From: CAZJNX01 sp964547415
Lineage (GTDB): Bacteria; Pseudomonadota; Alphaproteobacteria; Rhizobiales; Amorphaceae
NCBI GenBank assembly: GCA_964547415.1
Contig: CAZJNX010000119.1
Coordinates: forward strand, 1-14,875
Length of the DNA: 14,875 nucleotides
Direction of reading: 5' to 3'
In this document: one piece after another, positions 1 to 7,129 of the stretch
Position numbering within the stretch: position 1 is the stretch's first letter
How the letters are laid out: each line of letters begins with the position of its first letter
Translations under genes and position numbers: made by a program
The notes under the pieces: model-generated
Told to the model about the DNA's origin: nothing
Database searches by the model: none
The model's input: only the letters and a program-made list of their open reading frames with translations

Positions 1-559
1 GGGGAAAGCGCACGAACGAAAGCTGCTCGCGCGTGGTGGCGAAGAGGAAGTAGCTCTGGTCCCGCTCCATGTCGGCGGGGCGGAAAAGCGCCCGTTCGCC
101 GCCCACGCGGCGCGCCTCCACGTAGTGGCCCGTCGCGAGTGCATCGGCGCCGAGGGCCTTCGCCGTTTCGAGGAGGTCGGAGAACTTGACCGTCTGGTTG
201 CAGGCGACGCACGGGACCGGCGTCTCCCCGCGGGCGTAGCTGTCGACGAAGGTGTCGATCACGCCCTCGCGGAACTTGTCCTCGTAGTCGAGCACGTAGT
301 GGGGGATCGACAGGCCCTCGGCGACGCGGCGGGCGTCCTCGATGTCCTGGCCCGCGCAGCACGCGCCCTTCCGGCCGGTCGCCGCCCCGTGGTCGTACAG
401 CTGCAGGGTGACGCCCACCACGTCGTAGCCCGCCCGGGCGAGGAGGCCCGCGGTGACGGAGGAATCGACGCCGCCGGACATCGCGACGACGACGCGCGTG
501 TCCTCCGGGCGGCCCGGAAGGTCCATGATCTCGGTGATGCTCGTCGGCTCGCGGGTCAT
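1..559 (-). CDS. mnmA: tRNA 2-thiouridylase MnmA (5' part; C-terminus beyond window)
   Basis: MnmA adenylates and thiolates U34 of the Lys, Glu and Gln tRNAs in the cytoplasm, using sulfur relayed from a cysteine desulfurase. I translated about 186 residues from the ATG at 559 on the minus strand; the frame is open to the window edge, so roughly the second half is missing. The PP-loop ATP-binding motif SGGVDSS is at residues 28-34. The stretch ending CNQTVKF (Cys at 120) matches the family's first catalytic cysteine region (CNKEIKF in E. coli), and ATGHY follows it. DRDQSYFLF-type sequence (here ERDQSYFLF) lies near the cut end, as expected. A CC pair at residues 67-68 is within the usual variable loop. 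The gene diverges from sciP, a pairing I recall from other Hyphomicrobiales. Identification is secure; the exact start could be a few codons away. Confidence 0.95.
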   Translation of the reverse strand, partial: MTREPTSITEIMDLPGRPEDTRVVVAMSGGVDSSVTAGLLARAGYDVVGVTLQLYDHGAATGRKGACCAGQDIEDARRVAEGLSIPHYVLDYEDKFREGVIDTFVDSYARGETPVPCVACNQTVKFSDLLETAKALGADALATGHYVEARRVGGERALFRPADMERDQSYFLFATTREQLSFVRFP

Positions 560-673
560 GCCATCCGTCTCTTCTCCGCCGCTACAGCTATGCCGCACGG
601 CCCGTCAGGGCAACACGTGCCGTCCAATTCCCGTGCCAGCTCCACGCTCCCCGATCGGACGCGACCGACGGAT

Positions 674-688
674 TTAGCCGATTGTTAA
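674..688 (+). promoter_or_regulatory. CtrA-like binding site upstream of sciP
   Basis: The 15-mer TTAGCCGATTGTTAA fits the CtrA consensus TTAA-N7-TTAA with a single mismatch in the first half-site. It is one of few AT-rich patches in a GC-rich region. It lies 55 bases upstream of the sciP start codon and 114 bases upstream of the mnmA start on the other strand. In Caulobacter, sciP is itself transcribed by CtrA, so the position makes biological sense. No clear -10 element was found beside it. The binding claim is an inference from sequence only. Confidence 0.5.
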
Positions 689-743
689 AGCGCCACCGGC
701 CAAATGGGGCGGAAGTTCGGTGTCTGTCGAGTGACGCGTACCC

Positions 744-1019
744 ATGAGCGAGTCCACGCAACCCCGCTACCGCTACGTCATCGGGCCGGACGGGACCCCG
801 CTGACCCTTGCCGACCTGCCGCCGCCCGACACCAAGCGCTGGGTGATCCGGCGCAAGGCGGAGGTCGTCGCCGCGGTGCGCGGCGGGCTCCTGTCCCTCG
901 AGGAGGCGTGCGAGCGCTACACCCTGACCATCGAGGAATTCCTGTCCTGGAACGCGCTCATCGACCGGCACGGCCTCGCAGGTCTGCGCGCCACCAAGGT
1001 GCAGGAGTACCGCACCTGA
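744..1019 (+). CDS. sciP: CtrA inhibitor SciP (DUF1153)
   Basis: SciP is a small helix-turn-helix protein that binds the master cell-cycle regulator CtrA and restrains its promoters in alphaproteobacteria. The 91-residue product has the near-invariant family core: RYVIGPDG at residues 9-16, LADLPPPDTKRWVIRRKAEV at about 22-41, then GGLLSLEEACERY and EEFLSWNALIDRHGL, ending with a KVQEYRT tail. Length equals the family's usual 90 or so residues, and the ATG at 744 gives the normal N-terminus. The Shine-Dalgarno sequence is weak. A GANTC methylation site (CcrM type) sits at 750-754, just inside the gene, and a CtrA-like box sits upstream, both consistent with cell-cycle control but not proven. 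It converges on mtnA with 27 bases between stop codons. Confidence 0.95.
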   Translation: MSESTQPRYRYVIGPDGTPLTLADLPPPDTKRWVIRRKAEVVAAVRGGLLSLEEACERYTLTIEEFLSWNALIDRHGLAGLRATKVQEYRT

Positions 1020-1046
1020 CGGCGCGCGGCCACCCGGGCGCGGCGC

Positions 1047-2147
1047 CTACTCGGCGGCGAGCCCGGTAAGGCGCTCGGGGAAGGCCGCTGCGATCGCCTC
1101 CGCGTTCGCGGGGATCACGCCCCGCTCGGTGACGAGGCCCGTGACGAGGCGGGCTGGCGTCACGTCGAAGGCCGGGTTGGCGGCGGGCGAGTTTGCCGGC
1201 GTCACCCGCACCGTCCCGGTGCCGCCGTCCTCGAGCGCGCCGGTCACGTGGGTGACCTCGTGGGCGGAACGCTCCTCGATCGGGATCGCCGCGCCGTCCT
1301 CGACGGAGAAGTCGATCGTGGGGGAGGGGAGGGCGACGTAGAACGGGACGCCGTTGTCGGCCGCCGCCAGCGCCTTCAGGTACGTGCCGATCTTGTTGCA
1401 CACGTCGCCCCGCGCCGTCGTCCGGTCCGTCCCGACGATCACCATGTCCACGAGGCCCTTCTGCATCAGGTGGCCGCCGGCGTTGTCGACGACGACGGTG
1501 TGGGGCACGCCGTGGAGGCCGAGCTCGAACGCGGTGAGGGCGGCGCCCTGGTTGCGCGGGCGCGTCTCGTCCACGAAGACGTGCACCGGGAGACCCGCCT
1601 CCTGCGCCTTGTAGACGGGGGCGGTCGCCGTGCCCCAGTCGACGGTGGCGAGCCACCCGGCGTTGCAGTGGGTGAGGACGTTGACCGGCTCGCCCGGCGC
1701 CTTCTTCCGGTGGATCGCCGCGATGAGGGCGAGGCCGTGGTCGCCGATGGCGGCGTTGATGGCGACGTCCTCCTCCGCGATCCTGTCGGCCTCCGCGAAG
1801 GCCGCCGCCGCCCGCTCCCCGGGGGCGAGGGGCGCGAGCGCCGCCGTCATCCGGCCGAGGGCCCAGGCGAGGTTGACGGCCGTCGGGCGCGTCGCCTCGA
1901 GCCGTTCGGCCGCCTCGGCGAGCGCCGTGTCGGACGCGTCCCCGGCGGCAGCCAGGGCGAGGCCGTAGGCGGCGGTGGCACCGATCAGGGGGGCGCCCCG
2001 CACCTGCATGTCGGCAATGGCGCGGGCCGCGTCCTCCAGTCCGGAAAGCTTCACCCGCACGAGCTCGTGGGGCAGGCGAGTCTGGTCGACGATGCCGACC
2101 GTGCCGTCCGCCTCCCGCCAGATCGTGCGGAAACGCGTCGTCGTCAT
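1047..2147 (-). CDS. mtnA: S-methyl-5-thioribose-1-phosphate isomerase MtnA
   Basis: MtnA converts methylthioribose-1-phosphate to methylthioribulose-1-phosphate in the methionine salvage pathway. The 366-residue product is of normal length. It shows RGAPLIGATAAYG at residues 50-62, the catalytic cysteine in LTHCNAG (Cys161, matching Cys160 of the B. subtilis enzyme), and the catalytic aspartate in GTDRTTARGDVCNKIGT (Asp241, matching Asp240). These residues separate it from the related eIF2B subunits. The start at 2147 has a strong Shine-Dalgarno GGAGGGA at 2152-2158, and its ATG overlaps the TGA of the upstream ybaK-like gene (ATGA), which suggests translational coupling. No other mtn gene is in the window, so the fate of its product (full salvage or a shunt through an aldolase) cannot be read here. 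Confidence 0.95.
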   Translation of the reverse strand: MTTTRFRTIWREADGTVGIVDQTRLPHELVRVKLSGLEDAARAIADMQVRGAPLIGATAAYGLALAAAGDASDTALAEAAERLEATRPTAVNLAWALGRMTAALAPLAPGERAAAAFAEADRIAEEDVAINAAIGDHGLALIAAIHRKKAPGEPVNVLTHCNAGWLATVDWGTATAPVYKAQEAGLPVHVFVDETRPRNQGAALTAFELGLHGVPHTVVVDNAGGHLMQKGLVDMVIVGTDRTTARGDVCNKIGTYLKALAAADNGVPFYVALPSPTIDFSVEDGAAIPIEERSAHEVTHVTGALEDGGTGTVRVTPANSPAANPAFDVTPARLVTGLVTERGVIPANAEAIAAAFPERLTGLAAE

Positions 2148-2677
2148 GGCGTCCCTCCATCGGTGCCGTCCGCCCGTTCGGTGAGCGGCGCCACCTTCGC
2201 CTTCGTCGCGGCGGCGAGGTGCTCCGGGTTGACGGGAAAGACCGTGCGCGGCGTCCCGGCGGCCGCCCAGACCTCGCCGTGGGCGAGGAGGTCCTCGTCC
2301 ATGACGACCGGCAGCGGGCTCGCATGGCCGACGGGGGGGATGCCGCCGATGGCGAAGCCGGTCACCTCGCGCACCGCGCGCGCGTCCGGCCGCTCCAGCG
2401 GCTCGCCCACTGCCGCCTCGGCCAGCGCCCCGTCCACCCGGTTCGCCCCGGACACGAGGAGGAGGACCGGCCGCCCGCTCTCCCGCCCCCGGAAGACGAG
2501 CGACTTCACGATCCGTTCGACGCCGCAGCCGCAGGCGGCCGCCGCCTCCTCGGCCGTCCGGGTCGATGCCGGCATCTGCCTCACCGAAACGGCGATCCCG
2601 AGCGCCTCGCCCGCCGCCACGACCCGCGCCGCGGCCGCCGGCAGCGTCTCGCCGGCTCCGCCGTCCGCTTCCCCCAT
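2144..2677 (-). CDS. YbaK/EbsC-family aminoacyl-tRNA deacylase
   Basis: Members of this family hydrolyse mischarged aminoacyl-tRNAs in trans, for example Cys-tRNAPro or Ala-tRNAPro, which guards translation fidelity. The 177-residue product has the family lysine in IVKSLVFR (Lys58), LLLVSGANRVD at residues 72-82, the glycine loop GGIPPVGH at 111-118, and AAGTPRTVF at 139-147 near the C-terminus. An ATG at 2677 is preceded by GGGAGA at a workable distance. It lies 33 bases after the metallophosphatase gene and overlaps mtnA by four bases, so the three are probably one transcript. Which tRNA it edits cannot be told from the sequence. The N-terminal dozen residues are low-complexity and the true start might be slightly internal. 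Confidence 0.88.
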   Translation of the reverse strand: MGEADGGAGETLPAAAARVVAAGEALGIAVSVRQMPASTRTAEEAAAACGCGVERIVKSLVFRGRESGRPVLLLVSGANRVDGALAEAAVGEPLERPDARAVREVTGFAIGGIPPVGHASPLPVVMDEDLLAHGEVWAAAGTPRTVFPVNPEHLAAATKAKVAPLTERADGTDGGTP

Positions 2678-2710
2678 GTCCGTCTCCCGAACCCGCCGGA
2701 TCCGCCGCCC

Positions 2711-3604
2711 TCAGCGGAGGACCCGGCTTTGCAGCTCGACCACCGGCTCGCCCGGCCCCCGCGCGCCCCGCTCGCGCATGAGGCAGGTGTGCCGGGCGCG
2801 GGCCTCCCCGATCTCGTAGATGTTGTATCGCGCGGGGACGGCATGCGCACCCCCGGCCGAGGCCGACGGCACGCCCACCACCGGCACCGCCTCCGACGGC
2901 CCCTCCACGAACGCCACCGACGCCTCGTGGGTGTGGCCGTGGAGCACGAGCTCGGCGCCTTCCTCGGCGATGACATCGAGCACCCGTCGCGCGCCCACGA
3001 GGCGCTTGCGGAAGGCGGTCACCCCCGGCAGCGGCGGGTGGTGGACGAGCACCACGCGAAACAGCCGCTCCATCCCGAGGAGCCTCAGGCGCTGGGCGAG
3101 GCCCTCCACCTGCCGCGCGTCCACGAGCCCGGTCGCCCACAGCGGCGGTGTCGGCACCGCGCTCGACAGGCCGACGATCGCGACCGGGGGGCGGAGCCGC
3201 ACGAACGGGAAGACGCCGGCCTCGCCCGTCTGGTCGTCGCTCATGTGGGCGCGCCAGGCGGCGAGCGCACGCTCCAGCCCGCCCGGCACGTAGGCGTCGT
3301 GGTTGCCCGGCACCACCGTCACCGCCTCGGGGGGGCCGAGCGTCTCCAGCCAGCGGGTGGCCGCCGCGTACTCCTCCGGCAGTGCGATGTTGACGAGGTC
3401 CCCGGTCACGGCAAGGTGATCGGGCCGCTCGGCGGCGATGTCCGCGATGAGGGCGTCGAGGGCATGGCTGCCGAGGGTGCGGCTTCTGTTGCGCTGCCAG
3501 TTGACGTAGCCGAAGGCGCGCTTGGACAGGAGCGCGCGGCGGGCGACGGGCGGCAGCGGCCCGAGGTGGGGGTCGGAGAGATGGGCGAGGCGGAACCCCG
3601 GCAT
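2711..3604 (-). CDS. Calcineurin-like metallophosphoesterase
   Basis: The 297-residue protein is a cytoplasmic-looking binuclear metallophosphoesterase with no signal peptide. The complete ligand set is visible: DPH at residues 11-13, GDLVN from 68, GNHD at 100-103, the HH pair at 188-189 and GHTH at 223-226. This arrangement resembles the Icc/CpdA branch of the superfamily, but the natural substrate (cyclic nucleotide, nucleotide or other phosphoester) cannot be assigned from motifs. It is the first gene of the minus-strand set with the YbaK-like gene and mtnA, and its 5' end faces the divergent Nudix gene across about 130 bases. A link to nucleotide or nucleoside-phosphate clean-up is possible given the Nudix and 5'-nucleotidase neighbours, but that is a guess from position. 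Confidence 0.9.
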   Translation of the reverse strand: MPGFRLAHLSDPHLGPLPPVARRALLSKRAFGYVNWQRNRSRTLGSHALDALIADIAAERPDHLAVTGDLVNIALPEEYAAATRWLETLGPPEAVTVVPGNHDAYVPGGLERALAAWRAHMSDDQTGEAGVFPFVRLRPPVAIVGLSSAVPTPPLWATGLVDARQVEGLAQRLRLLGMERLFRVVLVHHPPLPGVTAFRKRLVGARRVLDVIAEEGAELVLHGHTHEASVAFVEGPSEAVPVVGVPSASAGGAHAVPARYNIYEIGEARARHTCLMRERGARGPGEPVVELQSRVLR

Positions 3605-3735
3605 GGGCGGCGTACGGTCCCTGTTGGGCGGCGGAGGCGCGGCGCGGACGCGGCGGCGTGGCGGACGATGCCTTTGAGCACGGACGGGCCGCCCTGTCGC
3701 CCCGCTTTCGCTCGGGCCGACCCCGAGGGGCCGGC

Positions 3736-4188
3736 ATGATCGACCGGGCCCTGTGGCGGCTCCGGGCGGTCGTGCGCCCGCCCGTGACGCTCGGCGTCAG
3801 GGCGATGGTGCTGGACGGGCCTGGCCGCGTCCTTATGGTGCGCCACGGCTACGGGCCGGGGCTGCACCTGCCGGGGGGCGCCGTCGACCCCGGCGAAAGC
3901 GCGCGCGCGGCGGTCGCGCGGGAGGTGGAGGAGGAGGCGGCGGTGCGCGTCGTCGGCGAGACCCGCCTCTTCCATCTCTACTGGAACCGGCGCCTTGCCG
4001 GTCGCGACCACGTGGCGCTCTACGTGGTGCGGGCCTTCCGCCCGGCGCCGGAGCCCTTCCGCCCGTCGGCGGAGATCGTGGAGGCCGGCTTCTTCCCGGT
4101 GGCCGACCTCCCGGACGACGTCACCGCCGCCACCCGCCGCCGCCTCGCCGAGGTCCTGTCGGGCGCGCCGGTGAGCGAGGAGTGGTAG
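3736..4188 (+). CDS. Nudix hydrolase
   Basis: Nudix enzymes hydrolyse nucleoside diphosphates linked to another group, using a metal held by the Nudix box. In this 150-residue protein the box runs from Gly48 to Val70 (GAVDPGE, seven residues, then REVEEEAAV). The catalytic RE-x2-EE glutamates are all present. The usual glycine near the end of the box (GX5EX7REUXEEXGU) is Ala69, a mild departure. The ATG at 3736 is favoured because GAGGGG lies at 3725-3730; an upstream in-frame GTG at 3658 would add 26 residues of poor Nudix character. Substrate is unknown. The gene converges on the 5'-nucleotidase-like gene with only one base between the stops. Confidence 0.88.
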   Translation: MIDRALWRLRAVVRPPVTLGVRAMVLDGPGRVLMVRHGYGPGLHLPGGAVDPGESARAAVAREVEEEAAVRVVGETRLFHLYWNRRLAGRDHVALYVVRAFRPAPEPFRPSAEIVEAGFFPVADLPDDVTAATRRRLAEVLSGAPVSEEW

Positions 4189-4189
4189 G

Positions 4190-5725
4190 TCAGCGGAAGG
4201 TGATCCGCCCCTCCGGCGCCGCGTTCACGGTGCCGAGTCCCTCGAGATGGTCGGCGACCACGGTGGCGAGGAGCGGACCGTCCGTCGGCCCGACGATGGC
4301 GCGGGCCCGCGCGAGGCTCTCGTAGCCGTCGCCGCCCCGGTAGAGGAAGTCGTTGGTGGCGAGGCGGTAGGTGGCGGCCGGGTCGACGGGCTCGCCGCCG
4401 ACGGTGAAGGTGACGAGGCGCTGGCCCACCGGCCGGGACGGGTCCACCACGACCCGCCCGCCGGCGATCTGCGGGAAGCGCCCCGGCGTCCCGCCGAGCT
4501 GGGAGAAGCCGTTCTCCAGCGCGGCGACGAGGTCCGCCCCCGTGATCTCGAGGAGCACCACGGTGTTGCCGAAGGGAAGCTCGGCGAACACGTCGCGCCG
4601 GGTGATCGGCGCGTCGGCGAGGTAGACCCGGTCGGCGCGGATCCCGCCGCCGTTCTGGAGGGCGAAGTCGGCCTCCATCGCCGCGCGCATGGCGTCCGCC
4701 ACCAGGTTGCCGAAGGCGGCCTCGGTCGTGCGCACCGTCGCGCGGCGGGTGTCGAGGGAGCTGCCGGCCGTCGCGACCACCTCCGACAGGCCCCGGTCGA
4801 GCGCGTCAAGATGTCGCTGCACCACTTCGGCGAGGGTCGGGTCGGGGGCGACGGCGCTCGTATCGACCACGCGGAAGGCGGGCGCGAAGGACACCCGCCG
4901 GTCCGCCCCCTCCCCGGAGACGGCGAAGCTCACGTCCGCGATCGGCACGTGGTCGCCCTGCTCGCGGGACTGGAGGAGTGCCGTCCGCCCGTCCCACAGG
5001 ACGGCGAGGGCGTGGTCGTCGCCCGAGACGATCATGTCGAACTCGCCGGAGCGCACGAGCTGCCGGTCCTCGGCGCCGGACACGTGCGCGATGGCGATGA
5101 CGAAGTCCGCCCCCTCCGCCCGCATCTCCCGGGCGACGTTCACCGCCGTCGCGACCGCCGGCAGGAAGGCGAGGTCGCCGGGGGAGGAGGTGATGGTCGT
5201 GCGCTCCGTCGTCACGCCCACGAGGCCGACGCGCACGCCGCCGACGTCGATCATCTGCGTGGGCTCGAAGCCGGCGAGCGGGCCGCCGCCCGAATCGCGG
5301 ATGTTGGCGGACAGCTTGCGCGTCTCGAGGGCGGCCATGCGCTGGCGGAAGACGTCCGGGCCGAAGTCGAACTCGTGGTTGCCCGGCACGAACACGTCGA
5401 TGCCGACGCGGTTGAGGACGTCCACCATGTGGGCCCCCTCGTCGAAGCCCGACAGGACGGACGGGGACAGGGCGTCGCCCGCGTGGACGGCCAGAACCCG
5501 CCGCTCCTCGCCCGCCGCCTCCCGCTCGGCGCGGATCACGGCGGCGATCCTGTCGAGGCCGCCGCGCCCGTCGTTGGTGGTGATCTGGTCCACGTCGCTG
5601 AAGGCGATCACCGTCAGCGTCTGCGCCGCGGCCGGCGCCGCCGCCGTGGCGACGGCGAGCGCCACCGCGGCCGCCGCCAGGACGATCCGTCCCGTTCCGA
5701 TGCCCATCCCCATCGCCATCACCAT
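4190..5725 (-). CDS. Exported bifunctional metallophosphatase/5'-nucleotidase-family protein with altered metal ligands
   Basis: This 511-residue protein has the UshA-type layout: signal peptide, N-terminal metallophosphatase domain and C-terminal 5'-nucleotidase substrate domain. The signal peptide is a hydrophobic run at about 13-34 ending APAAAQ. Standard elements kept are GD (83-84), GNHEFDFG (from 115), the AIAH histidine (214), GNLVADAMR (339-347), NGGGIR (358-363), PFGNTV (384-389) and GGDGYE (464-469). Two ligand motifs differ: NDxHG reads SDVDQ (43-47), and GHxH reads GDDH (235-238). Both changes replace a metal-binding histidine with aspartate. The start at 5725 has GGGGAGAG a few bases upstream; an in-frame ATG at 5809 would put 28 arginine-rich residues before the signal peptide and is unlikely. 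Family membership is sure, activity on nucleotides is not. Confidence 0.88.
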   Translation of the reverse strand: MVMAMGMGIGTGRIVLAAAAVALAVATAAAPAAAQTLTVIAFSDVDQITTNDGRGGLDRIAAVIRAEREAAGEERRVLAVHAGDALSPSVLSGFDEGAHMVDVLNRVGIDVFVPGNHEFDFGPDVFRQRMAALETRKLSANIRDSGGGPLAGFEPTQMIDVGGVRVGLVGVTTERTTITSSPGDLAFLPAVATAVNVAREMRAEGADFVIAIAHVSGAEDRQLVRSGEFDMIVSGDDHALAVLWDGRTALLQSREQGDHVPIADVSFAVSGEGADRRVSFAPAFRVVDTSAVAPDPTLAEVVQRHLDALDRGLSEVVATAGSSLDTRRATVRTTEAAFGNLVADAMRAAMEADFALQNGGGIRADRVYLADAPITRRDVFAELPFGNTVVLLEITGADLVAALENGFSQLGGTPGRFPQIAGGRVVVDPSRPVGQRLVTFTVGGEPVDPAATYRLATNDFLYRGGDGYESLARARAIVGPTDGPLLATVVADHLEGLGTVNAAPEGRITFR

Positions 5726-6016
5726 GCCCGTTCTCTCCCCGTCTCGCGCCCGTCCCGCCGACTCCCGCGACCGGCCGCGGGCTTGACGCCGGCGGCGCCC
5801 AGCCGGCATCGACGGACCGTCGTCGCCGCGTCCGGCCCGCCCGCGGGTCGGTCGGTCGCGGCCGGCACGGCGGCCATCGCTCCGGCGAGGGTCGATTTAG
5901 CGCGAAACCTGCCTATATGCAGTGTCATGATGGCGGCGCGCGCGGGACGGGGCGGGGCACGGCCCCCGTGGCTGCCCGTGGCCGCGGCCGGGGACAGGGA
6001 AGACGGACGGGACCCG
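5726..6016. other. Intergenic control region between the 5'-nucleotidase-like gene and hemH
   Basis: This 291-base stretch separates two divergent genes and is the largest gap in the window. It contains a single AT-rich patch at about 5896-5919, including TATATG at 5914-5919, flanked by CTGC and GCAG arms. That could be a -10 element for hemH, but no good -35 lies at a normal distance. A TTGACG at 5783-5788 has no matching -10. In-frame ATGs at 5927 and 5930 could extend HemH by about 30 residues, with no family support. I see no RNA gene or coding region here. Confidence 0.35.
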
Positions 6017-7078
6017 ATGCTGAAGCAACTGTCGGTCGATGAGCGGGTCGGCGTGAACGAGCACATGCCGGCAGACCATCCGAAGGTGGCCTTCGGCCGG
6101 ATCGGGGTTCTCATCGTCAACCTCGGCACGCCCGACGGCACCGACTACCGCTCCATGCGGCGCTACCTGAAGGAGTTCCTGTCGGACCGGCGGGTGATCG
6201 AGGTCCCGCGGGTGATCTGGTGGCCGCTCCTCAACTTCGTCATCCTGTCGACGCGGCCGCAAAAGTCCGGCAAGGCGTACGAGGAGGTCTGGAACCACGA
6301 TATCGACGAGAGCCCGCTCAAGACGTTCACCCGCAGCCAGTCCGACAAGCTCGCCGCGATGATGGCCGGGGAGAGCGAGATCGTCGTCGACTGGGCGATG
6401 CGCTACGGCAACCCGTCGATCAGGGAGCGGCTGGAGCGCCTGCAGGATGCGGGCTGCGAGCGGGTGCTGATCGTCCCGCTCTACCCGCAGTACTCGGCCG
6501 CCACCACGGCGACGGTGAACGACAAGACGTTCGACGCCCTGAAGGAGATGCGCTGGCAGCCCGCCATCCGCACCGCCCCGGCGTGGCCCGACGATCCGGT
6601 CTACATCGACGCCCTCGCCCGCTCGCTGGAGGAGCATCTCGCCACGCTCGACTTCGAGCCCGAGCTCGTGATCACCAGCTACCACGGGCTGCCGAAGGAG
6701 TATCTCCTCAAGGGCGACCCGTACCACTGCCAGTGCTACAAGACGACCCGCCTCCTGCGCGAGCGGCTCGGCTGGCCTGAAGAGAAGCTGATGGTCACCT
6801 TCCAGTCGCGCTTCGGCTCGGCGGAGTGGCTGCAGCCCTACACCGACGAGACGGTCAAGTCCCTCGCCGAGAAGGGCGTCAAGCGGCTCGCGGTGATGAT
6901 GCCGGGCTTCGTCGCCGACTGCCTGGAGACGCTGGAGGAGATCGCCGGCGAGAACCAGGAGTACTTCCTGGAGCATGGCGGCGAGAAGTTCTCCGCGGTC
7001 CCCTGCCTGAACGACACTGAGCACGGGATGCGCGTCATCGAGCACGTGGTCCGGCGCGAGCTGTCCGGCTGGATCTGA
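6017..7078 (+). CDS. hemH: Ferrochelatase HemH
   Basis: HemH inserts ferrous iron into protoporphyrin IX, the last step of protohaem synthesis, at the inner membrane face. The 353-residue product opens its core with GVLIVNLGTPDGTDYRSMRR (30-49) and has FLSDRRVIE, the conserved VPLYPQYS (153-160), the catalytic-site histidine in SYHGLP (His223), TFQSRFG (261-267) and the acidic helix DCLETLEEI (301-309). This is the alphaproteobacterial form. Cysteines occur at 147, 238, 240, 302 and 330, including a CxC, which could hold a [2Fe-2S] cluster of the internal type reported for Caulobacter, though I cannot verify the ligand set. Start choice is between 6017 and an ATG at 6065; neither has a strong Shine-Dalgarno sequence and homologues allow both. 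The Acs-like gene follows after 51 bases. Confidence 0.96.
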   Translation: MLKQLSVDERVGVNEHMPADHPKVAFGRIGVLIVNLGTPDGTDYRSMRRYLKEFLSDRRVIEVPRVIWWPLLNFVILSTRPQKSGKAYEEVWNHDIDESPLKTFTRSQSDKLAAMMAGESEIVVDWAMRYGNPSIRERLERLQDAGCERVLIVPLYPQYSAATTATVNDKTFDALKEMRWQPAIRTAPAWPDDPVYIDALARSLEEHLATLDFEPELVITSYHGLPKEYLLKGDPYHCQCYKTTRLLRERLGWPEEKLMVTFQSRFGSAEWLQPYTDETVKSLAEKGVKRLAVMMPGFVADCLETLEEIAGENQEYFLEHGGEKFSAVPCLNDTEHGMRVIEHVVRRELSGWI

Positions 7079-7129
7079 CCGGCGCGCACCGATCGCGACG
7101 GGCGCCCGGCCCCGTGGTAGAAGCGGGTC

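Noticed and set aside
1021..1047. Terminator between sciP and mtnA (GGCGC and GCGCC arms)
   Set aside because: Only five outer base pairs with a poorly paired 17-base interior and no T-run; too weak in this base composition.
958..3737. Very long open frames overlapping mtnA, ybaK and the metallophosphatase on both strands
   Set aside because: They are arginine/proline/alanine-rich low-complexity translations typical of antisense or shifted frames in GC-rich DNA, while the called genes in the same places carry complete family motifs.
5783..5811. Promoter based on TTGACG upstream of hemH
   Set aside because: The sequence 17 bases downstream (GCATCG) does not resemble a -10 element.
4247..6016. 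Extended N-terminus of HemH from far upstream in the same frame
   Set aside because: The frame is open only because of high GC; it runs antisense through the 5'-nucleotidase-like gene and homologous ferrochelatases begin near 6017 or 6065.
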